A stretch of 64,000 nt of DNA from Ascidia mentula (lineage: Eukaryota > Chordata > Ascidiacea > Phlebobranchia > Ascidiidae). The stretch is from assembly GCA_947561715.1 (NCBI GenBank), contig OX387205.1, positions 6,887,001-6,951,000 of the forward strand, given 5' to 3'. The position numbers and the translations under genes were made by a program. Under the pieces are notes generated by a model. It was given only the letters and a program-made list of their open reading frames with translations. It was not told the origin of the DNA and searched no databases. Shown here in pieces: positions 55,601 to 64,000 of the stretch; position 1 is the first letter of the stretch, and the number at the start of each line of letters is the position of its first letter.

Positions 55601-58600
55601 GAAATCGCATGGTTATATACGTTGTGCAACCGCAAAAGCAATACTGGAGTATCAGCGTTTTCCACTGTATAATAAAGCTTGTACTGAAAAAACATATTTT
55701 TTATCGAAAAGTCATATACTGCAAAATGGACAAGTGCTGAAATCGCATAGTTACATACGTTGTGCAACCGCAAACTCAGTACTGGAGTATCAGCGTTTTC
55801 CACTGTATAATAAAGCTTGTACTGAAAAAAAATATTTTTTATCGAAAAGTCATATACTGCAAAATGGACAAGTGCTGAAATCGCACAGTTACATACGTTG
55901 TGCAACCGCAAAAGCAATACTGGAGTATCAGCGTTTACCACTGTATAATAAAGCTTGTACTGAAAAAAAATATTTTTTATCGAAAAGTCATATACTGCAA
56001 AATGGACAAGTGCTGAAATCGCATGGTTACATACGTTGTGCAACCGCAAACTTAGTACTGGAGTATCAGCGTTTTCCACTGTACAATAAAGCTTGTACTG
56101 AAAAAAAATATTTTTTATCGAAAAGTCATATACTGCAAAATGGACAAGTGCTGAAATCGCATAGTTACATACGTTGTGCAACCGCAAAAGCAATACTGGA
56201 GTACCAGCGTTTTTCACTGTATAATAAAGATTGTACTAAAAAAAAATATTTTTTATCGAAAAGTCATATACTGCAAAATGGACAAGTGCTGAAATCGCAT
56301 GGTTACATACGTTGTGCAACCGCAAACTTAGTACTGGAGTATCAATGTTTTCCACTGTATAATAAAGCTTGTGCTGAAAAAAAATATTTTTTATCGAAAA
56401 GTCATATACTGCAAAATGGACAAGTGCTGAAATCGCATGGTTACATACGTTGTGCAACCGCAAACTCAGTACTGGAGTATCAGCGTTTTCCAATGTATAA
56501 TAAAGCTTGTACTGAAAAAAAATATTTTTTATCGAAAAGTCATATACTGCAAAATGGACAAGTGCTGAAATCGCATAGTTACATACGTTGTGCAACCGTA
56601 AAAGCAATACTGGAGTACCAGCGTTTTTCACTGTATAATAAAGCTTGTACTAAAAAAAAATATTTTTTATCGAAAAGTCATATACTGCAAAATGGACAAG
56701 TGCTGAAATCGCACAGTCACATACGTTGTGCAACCGCAAACTCAGTACTGGAGTATCAGCGTTTTCCACTGTATAATAAAGCTTGTACTGAAAAAAAATA
56801 TTTTTTCACGAAAAGTCATATACTGCAAAATGGACAAGTGCTGAAAGCGCATAGTTACATACGTTGTGCAACCGCAAACGCAATACTGGAGTATCAGCGT
56901 TTTCCACTGTATAATAAAGCTTGTAATGAAAAAAAATATTTTTTATCGAAAAGTCATATACTGCAAAATGGACAAGTGCTGAAATCGCATAGTTACATAC
57001 GTTGTGCAACCGCAAACTCAGTACTGGAGTATCAGCGTTTTCCACTGTATAATAAATTAAAGCTTGTACTAAAAAAAAATATTTTTTATCGAAAAGTCAT
57101 ATACTGCAAAATGGACAAGTGTTGAAATCGCATAGTCACATACGTTGTGCAACCGCAAACTCAGTACTGGAGTATCAGCGTTTTCCACTGTATAATAAAG
57201 CTTGTAATGAAAAAAAATATTTTTTATCGAAAAGTCATATACTGCAAAATGGACAAGTGCTGAAATCGCATAGTTACATACGTTGTGCAACCGCAAACGC
57301 AATACTGGAGTATCAGCGTTTTCCACTGTATAATAAAGCTTGTAATGAAAAAAAATATTTTTTATCGAAAAGTCATATACTGCAAAATGGACAAGTGCTG
57401 AAATCGCATAGTTACATACGTTGTGCAACCGCAAACGCAATACTGGAGTATTAGCGTTTTCCACTGTATAATAAAGCTTGTAATGAAAAAAAATATTTTT
57501 TATCGAAAAGTCATATACTGCAAAATGGACATGTGCTGAAATCGCATGGTTACATACGTTGTGCAACCGCAAACTCAGTACTGGAGTATCAGCGTTTTCC
57601 ACTGTATAATAAAGCTTGTACAGAAAAAAATATTTTTTATCGAAAAGTCATATACTGCAAAATGGACAAGTGCTGAAATCGCATGGTTACATACATTGTG
57701 CAACCGCAAAAGCAATACTGGAGTACCAGCGTTTTCCACTGTATAATAAAGCTTGTACTAAAAAAAAATATTTTTTATCGAAAAGTCATATACTGCAAAA
57801 TGGACAAGTGCTGAATGCGCATAGTTACATACGTTGTGCAACCGCAAACTTAGTACTGGAGTATCAGCGTTTTCCACTGTATAATAAAGCTTGTAATGAA
57901 AAAAAATATTTTTTATCGAAAAGTCATATACTGCAAAATGGACATGTGCTGAAATCGCATGGTTACATACATTGTGCAACCGCAAACTCAGTACTGGAGT
58001 ATCAGCGTTTTCCACTGTATAATAAAGCTTGTACAAAAAAAAAATATTTTTTATCGGAAAGTCATATACTGCAAAATGGACAAGTGCTGAAATCGCATAG
58101 TTACATACGTTGTGCAACCGCAAAAGCAATACTGGAGTACCAGCATTTTCCACAGTATAATAAAGCTTGTACTAAAAAAAAATATTTTTTATCGAAAAGT
58201 CATATACTGCAAAATGGACAAGTGCTGAAATCGCATAGTTACATACGTCGTGCAACCGCAAACTCAGTACTGGAGTATCAGCGTTTTCCACTGTATAATA
58301 AAGCTTGTACTGAAAAAAAATATTTTTGATCGAAAAGTCATATACTGCAAAATGGACATGTGCTGAAATCGCATGGTTACATACGTTGTGCAACCGCAAA
58401 CTCAGTACTGGAGTATCAGCGTTTTCCACTGTATAATAAAGCTTGTACTAAAAAAAAATATTTTTTATCGAAAAGTCATATACTGCAAAATGGACAAGTG
58501 CTGAATGCGCATAGTTACATACGTTGTGCAACCGCAAACTTAGTACTGGAGTATCAGCGTTTTCCACTGTATAATAAAGCTTGTAATGAAAAAAAATATT

Positions 58601-61600
58601 TTTTATCGAAAAGTCATATACTGCAAAATGGACATGTGCTGAAATCGCATGGTTACATACATTGTGCAACCGCAAACTCAGTACTGGAGTATCAGCGTTT
58701 TCCACTGTATAATAAAGCTTGTACAAAAAAAAAATATTTTTTATCGGAAAGTCATATACTGCAAAATGGACAAGTGCTGAAATCGCATAGTTACATACGT
58801 TGTGCAACCGCAAAAGCAATACTGGAGTACCAGCATTTTCCACAGTATAATAAAGCTTGTACTAAAAAAAAATATTTTTTATCGAAAAGTCATATACTGC
58901 AAAATGGACAAGTGCTGAAATCGCATAGTTACATACGTCGTGCAACCGCAAACTCAGTACTGGAGTATCAGCGTTTTCCACTGTATAATAAAGCTTGTAC
59001 TGAAAAAAAATATTTTTGATCGAAAAGTCATATACTGCAAAATGGACATGTGCTGAAATCGCATGGTTACATACGTTGTGCAACCGCAAACTCAGTACTG
59101 GAGTATCAGCGTTTTCCACTGTATAATAAAGCTTGTAATGAAAAAAAATATTTTTTATCGAAAAGTCATATACTGCAAAATGGACAAGTGCTGAAATCGC
59201 ATGGTTACATACGTTGTGCAACCGCAAACTCAGTATTGGATTATCAGCGTTTTCCACTGTATAATAAAGCATGTACTGAAAAAAAATATTTTTTATCGAA
59301 AAGTCATATACTGCAAAATGGACAAGTGCTGAAAGCGCATGTGTTACATACGTTGTGCAACCGCAAACGCAATACTGGAGTATTAGCGTTTTCCACTGTA
59401 TAATAAAGCTTGTAATGAAAAAGAATATTTTTTATCGAAAAGTCATATACTGCAAAATCGACAAGTGCTGAAAGCGCATAGTTACATACGTTGTGCAACC
59501 GCAAACGCAATACTGGAGTATCAGCGTTTTCCACTGTATAATAAAGCTTGTAATGAAAAAAAATATTTTTTATCGAAAAGTCATATACTGCAAAATGGAC
59601 AAGTGCTGAAATCGCATGGTTACATACGTTGTGCAACCGCAAAAGCAATACTGGAGTATCAGCGTTTTCCACTGTATAATAAAGCTTGTACTGAAAAAAA
59701 ATATTTTTTATCGAAAAGTCATATACTGCAAAATGGACAAGTGCTGAAATCGCATAGTTACATACGTTGTGCAACCGCAAACTCAGTACTGGAGTATCAG
59801 CGTTTTCCACTGTATAATAAAGCTTGTACTGAAAAAAAATATTTTTTATCGAAAAGTCATATACTGCAAAATGGACAAGTGCTGAAATCGCACAGTTACA
59901 TACGTTGTGCAACCGCAAAAGCAATACTGGAGTATCAGCGTTTACCACTGTATAATAAAGCTTGTACTGAAAAAAAATATTTTTTATCGAAAAGTCATAT
60001 ACTGCAAAATGGACAAGTGCTGAAATCGCATGGTTACATACGTTGTGCAACCGCAAACTTAATACTGGAGTATCAGCGTTTTCCACTGTACAATAAAGCT
60101 TGTACTGAAAAAAAATATTTTTTATCGAAAAGTCATATACTGCAAAATGGACAAGTGCTGAAATCGCATAGTTACATACGTTGTGCAACCGCAAAAGCAA
60201 TACTGGAGTACCAGCGTTTTTCACTGTATAATAAAGATTGTACTAAAAAAAAATATTTTTTATCGAAAAGTCATATACTGCAAAATGGACAAGTGCTGAA
60301 ATCGCATGGTTACATACGTTGTGCAACCGCAAACTTAGTACTGGAGTATCAATGTTTTCCACTGTATAATAAAGCTTGTACTGAAAAAAAATATTTTTTA
60401 TCGAAAAGTCATATACTGCAAAATGGACAAGTGCTGAAATCGCATGGTTACATACGTTGTGCAACCGCAAACTCAGTACTGGAGTATCAGCGTTTTCCAA
60501 TGTATAATAAAGCTTGTACTGAAAAAAAATATTTTTTATCGAAAAGTCATATACTGCAAAATGGACAAGTGCTGAAATCGCATAGTTACATACGTTGTGC
60601 AACCGTAAAAGCAATACTGGAGTACCAGCGTTTTTCACTGTATAATAAAGCTTGTACTGAAAAAAAATATTTTTTATCGAAAAGTCATATACTGCAAAAT
60701 GGACAAGTGCTGAAATCGCATAGTTACATACGTTGTGCAACCGCAAACTCAGTACTGGAGTATCAGCGTTTTCCACTGTATAATAAAGCTTGTACTGAAA
60801 AAAAATATTTTTTATCGAAAAGTCATATACTGCAAAATGGACAAGTGCTGAAATCGCACAGTTACATACGTTGTGCAACCGCAAAAGCAATACTGGAGTA
60901 TCAGCGTTTACCACTGTATAATAAAGCTTGTACTGAAAAAAAATATTTTTTATCGAAAAGTCATATACTGCAAAATGGACAAGTGCTGAAATCGCATGGT
61001 TACATACGTTGTGCAACCGCAAACTTAATACTGGAGTATCAGCGTTTTCCACTGTACAATAAAGCTTGTACTGAAAAAAAATATTTTTTATCGAAAAGTC
61101 ATATACTGCAAAATGGACAAGTGCTGAAATCGCATAGTTACATACGTTGTGCAACCGCAAAAGCAATACTGGAGTACCAGCGTTTTTCACTGTATAATAA
61201 AGATTGTACTAAAAAAAAATATTTTTTATCGAAAAGTCATATACTGCAAAATGGACAAGTGCTGAAATCGCATGGTTACATACGTTGTGCAACCGCAAAC
61301 TTAGTACTGGAGTATCAATGTTTTCCACTGTATAATAAAGCTTGTACTGAAAAAAAATATTTTTTATCGAAAAGTCATATACTGCAAAATGGACAAGTGC
61401 TGAAATCGCATGGTTACATACGTTGTGCAACCGCAAACTCAGTACTGGAGTATCAGCGTTTTCCAATGTATAATAAAGCTTGTACTGAAAAAAAATATTT
61501 TTTATCGAAAAGTCATATACTGCAAAATGGACAAGTGCTGAAATCGCATAGTTACATACGTTGTGCAACCGTAAAAGCAATACTGGAGTACCAGCGTTTT

Positions 61601-64000
61601 TCACTGTATAATAAAGCTTGTACTAAAAAAAAATATTTTTTATCGAAAAGTCATATACTGCAAAATGGACAAGTGCTGAAATCGCACAGTCACATACGTT
61701 GTGCAACCGCAAACTCAGTACTGGAGTATCAGCGTTTTCCACTGTATAATAAAGCTTGTACTGAAAAAAAATATTTTTTCACGAAAAGTCATATACTGCA
61801 AAATGGACAAGTGCTGAAAGCGCATAGTTACATACGTTGTGCAACCGCAAACGCAATACTGGAGTATCAGCGTTTTCCACTGTATAATAAAGCTTGTAAT
61901 GAAAAAAAATATTTTTTATCGAAAAGTCATATACTGCAAAATGGACAAGTGCTGAAATCGCATAGTTACATACGTTGTGCAACCGCAAACTCAGTACTGG
62001 AGTATCAGCGTTTTCCACTGTATAATAAACTTGTACAGAAAAAAAATATTTTTTATCGAAAAGTCATATACTGCAAAATGGACAAGTGCTGAAATCGCAT
62101 AGTTACATACGTTGTGCAACCGCAAACTCAGTACTGGAGTATCAGCGTTTTCCACTGTATAATAAATTAAAGCTTGTACTAAAAAAAAATATTTTTTATC
62201 GAAAAGTCATATACTGCAAAATGGACAAGTGTTGAAATCGCATAGTCACATACGTTGTGCAACCGCAAACTCAGTACTGGAGTATCAGCGTTTTCCACTG
62301 TATAATAAAGCTTGTAATGAAAAAAAATATTTTTTATCGAAAAGTCATATACTGCAAAATCGACAAGTGCTGAAAGCGCATAGTTACATACGTTGTGCAA
62401 CCGCAAACGCAATACTGGAGTATCAGCGTTTTCCACTGTATAATAAAGCTTGTAATGAAAAAAAATATTTTTTATCGAAAAGTCATATACTGCAAAATGG
62501 ACAAGTGCTGAAATCGCATGGTTACATACGTTGTGCAACCGCAAAAGCAATACTGGAGTATCAGCGTTTTCCACTGTATAATAAAGCTTGTACTGAAAAA
62601 AAATATTTTTTATCGAAAAGTCATATACTGCAAAATGGACAAGTGCTGAAATCGCATAGTTACATACGTTGTGCAACCGCAAACTCAGTACTGGAGTATC
62701 AGCGTTTTCCACTGTATAATAAAGCTTGTACTGAAAAAAAATATTTTTTATCGAAAAGTCATATACTGCAAAATGGACAAGTGCTGAAATCGCACAGTTA
62801 CATACGTTGTGCAACCGCAAAAGCAATACTGGAGTATCAGCGTTTACCACTGTATAATAAAGCTTGTACTGAAAAAAAATATTTTTTATCGAAAAGTCAT
62901 ATACTGCAAAATGGACAAGTGCTGAAATCGCATGGTTACATACGTTGTGCAACCGCAAACTTAATACTGGAGTATCAGCGTTTTCCACTGTACAATAAAG
63001 CTTGTACTGAAAAAAAATATTTTTTATCGAAAAGTCATATACTGCAAAATGGACAAGTGCTGAAATCGCATAGTTACATACGTTGTGCAACCGCAAAAGC
63101 AATACTGGAGTACCAGCGTTTTTCACTGTATAATAAAGATTGTACTAAAAAAAAATATTTTTTATCGAAAAGTCATATACTGCAAAATGGACAAGTGCTG
63201 AAATCGCATGGTTACATACGTTGTGCAACCGCAAACTTAGTACTGGAGTATCAATGTTTTCCACTGTATAATAAAGCTTGTACTGAAAAAAAATATTTTT
63301 TATCGAAAAGTCATATACTGCAAAATGGACAAGTGCTGAAATCGCATGGTTACATACGTTGTGCAACCGCAAACTCAGTACTGGAGTATCAGCGTTTTCC
63401 AATGTATAATAAAGCTTGTACTGAAAAAAAATATTTTTTATCGAAAAGTCATATACTGCAAAATGGACAAGTGCTGAAATCGCATAGTTACATACGTTGT
63501 GCAACCGTAAAAGCAATACTGGAGTACCAGCGTTTTTCACTGTATAATAAAGCTTGTACTGAAAAAAAATATTTTTTATCGAAAAGTCATATACTGCAAA
63601 ATGGACAAGTGCTGAAATCGCATAGTTACATACGTTGTGCAACCGCAAACTCAGTACTGGAGTATCAGCGTTTTCCACTGTATAATAAAGCTTGTACTGA
63701 AAAAAAATATTTTTTATCGAAAAGTCATATACTGCAAAATGGACAAGTGCTGAAATCGCACAGTTACATACGTTGTGCAACCGCAAAAGCAATACTGGAG
63801 TATCAGCGTTTACCACTGTATAATAAAGCTTGTACTGAAAAAAAATATTTTTTATCGAAAAGTCATATACTGCAAAATGGACAAGTGCTGAAATCGCATG
63901 GTTACATACGTTGTGCAACCGCAAACTTAATACTGGAGTATCAGCGTTTTCCACTGTACAATAAAGCTTGTACTGAAAAAAAATATTTTTTATCGAAAAG
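49640..64000. repeat. 138-bp satellite array, right block (about 104 monomers), continues beyond window
   Basis: The first bases ATACTGC complete the monomer cut by copy 3. From 49640 to about 57100 it follows 4301-11600 in variant order (shift 45339, then 45338 and 45476 after an extra monomer near 52000). From about 57069 to 60700 it follows 14496-18100 (shift 42573). It ends in a local expansion (59465-64000). No gene or non-satellite sequence is visible up to the window edge. Confidence 0.97.
59465..64000. repeat. right-end higher-order repeat, ~2902-bp period, with internal 7-monomer duplication
   Basis: Unit 59465-62366 is repeated from 62367 to the window edge (shift 2902 bp). Inside the first unit, seven monomers (59741-60706) are duplicated as 60707-61672 (966 bp, exactly 7 x 138). 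The junction monomer near 60655 has TGTACTGAAAAA where other blocks have TGTACTAAAAAA. The same junction appears near 63558 in the second unit. So the 7-monomer event came first and the 2.9-kb unit was copied afterwards. Confidence 0.8.

Noticed and set aside
3328-64000. CENP-B box or telomeric repeat within the satellite
   Set aside because: I found no match to TTCGNNNNANNCGGG in the monomer and no telomere-type repeat such as TTAGG or TTAGGG runs.
1-64000. tRNA, rRNA or host protein-coding genes
   Set aside because: Every base is accounted for by satellite or the three transposon copies, and nothing resembling an RNA gene was seen in the transposon non-coding parts.

Overview
The window holds no recognisable host gene. 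About 54.3 of its 64 kb is one tandem satellite array with a 138-bp monomer (roughly 393 copies by length). Three copies of a single DNA-transposon family, 3.1 to 3.4 kb each, interrupt it. The transposons carry spliceosomal introns and AATAAA signals. Their remnants look like the transposase and DUF4806-type accessory protein common in invertebrate DNA transposons. This points to a eukaryote, most likely an invertebrate animal, in a heterochromatic and possibly pericentromeric or centromeric region. The species cannot be read from the sequence.

Layout: satellite 1-93; transposon copy 1 at 94-3327; satellite 3328-33224; transposon copy 2 at 33225-36621; satellite 36622-46530; transposon copy 3 at 46531-49639; satellite 49640-64000, running off the right edge. 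All three transposons lie in the same orientation. Each has intact ends (CCCAGTCAAAAATT-type inverted repeats) and a 2-bp target duplication (AA, AT, AT). The uninterrupted version of each target site can be read elsewhere in the array.

The satellite is organised at several levels. Monomers fall into a small set of variants, recognisable by bases after the shared GTGCAACCGCAAA segment, by the GCATAG/GCATGG/GCACAG site, by A-tract length, and by a 5-bp insertion near the HindIII site. The variants recur in fixed order as higher-order repeats: about 2.90 kb (21 monomers), about 5.11 kb (37 monomers), and a tandem duplication of about 15.07 kb (9950-25017 against about 25018-44170). The second 15-kb copy contains transposon copy 2, which the first lacks. 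A 7-monomer (966 bp) duplication sits inside the last 2.9-kb unit and recurs in the next.

Because 138 is divisible by 3, one frame on each strand stays open through many monomers, giving apparent ORFs of up to 875 codons. I regard these as artefacts. They start at GTG or TTG rather than ATG, are open on both strands at once, contain frequent variant stop codons, and are broken by non-triplet indels at fixed places in the higher-order repeat.

Each transposon carries two decayed coding remnants on the + strand: the C-terminal part of a transposase, and a multi-exon DUF4806-like gene ending near an AATAAA. All copies lack a recognisable N-terminal transposase region and share some frame breaks, so the family was probably non-autonomous before these insertions. 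I see no novel multi-gene system. What merits attention is the nested array architecture, the transposon family and its target preference, and the relative dating that insertions and array duplications give each other.
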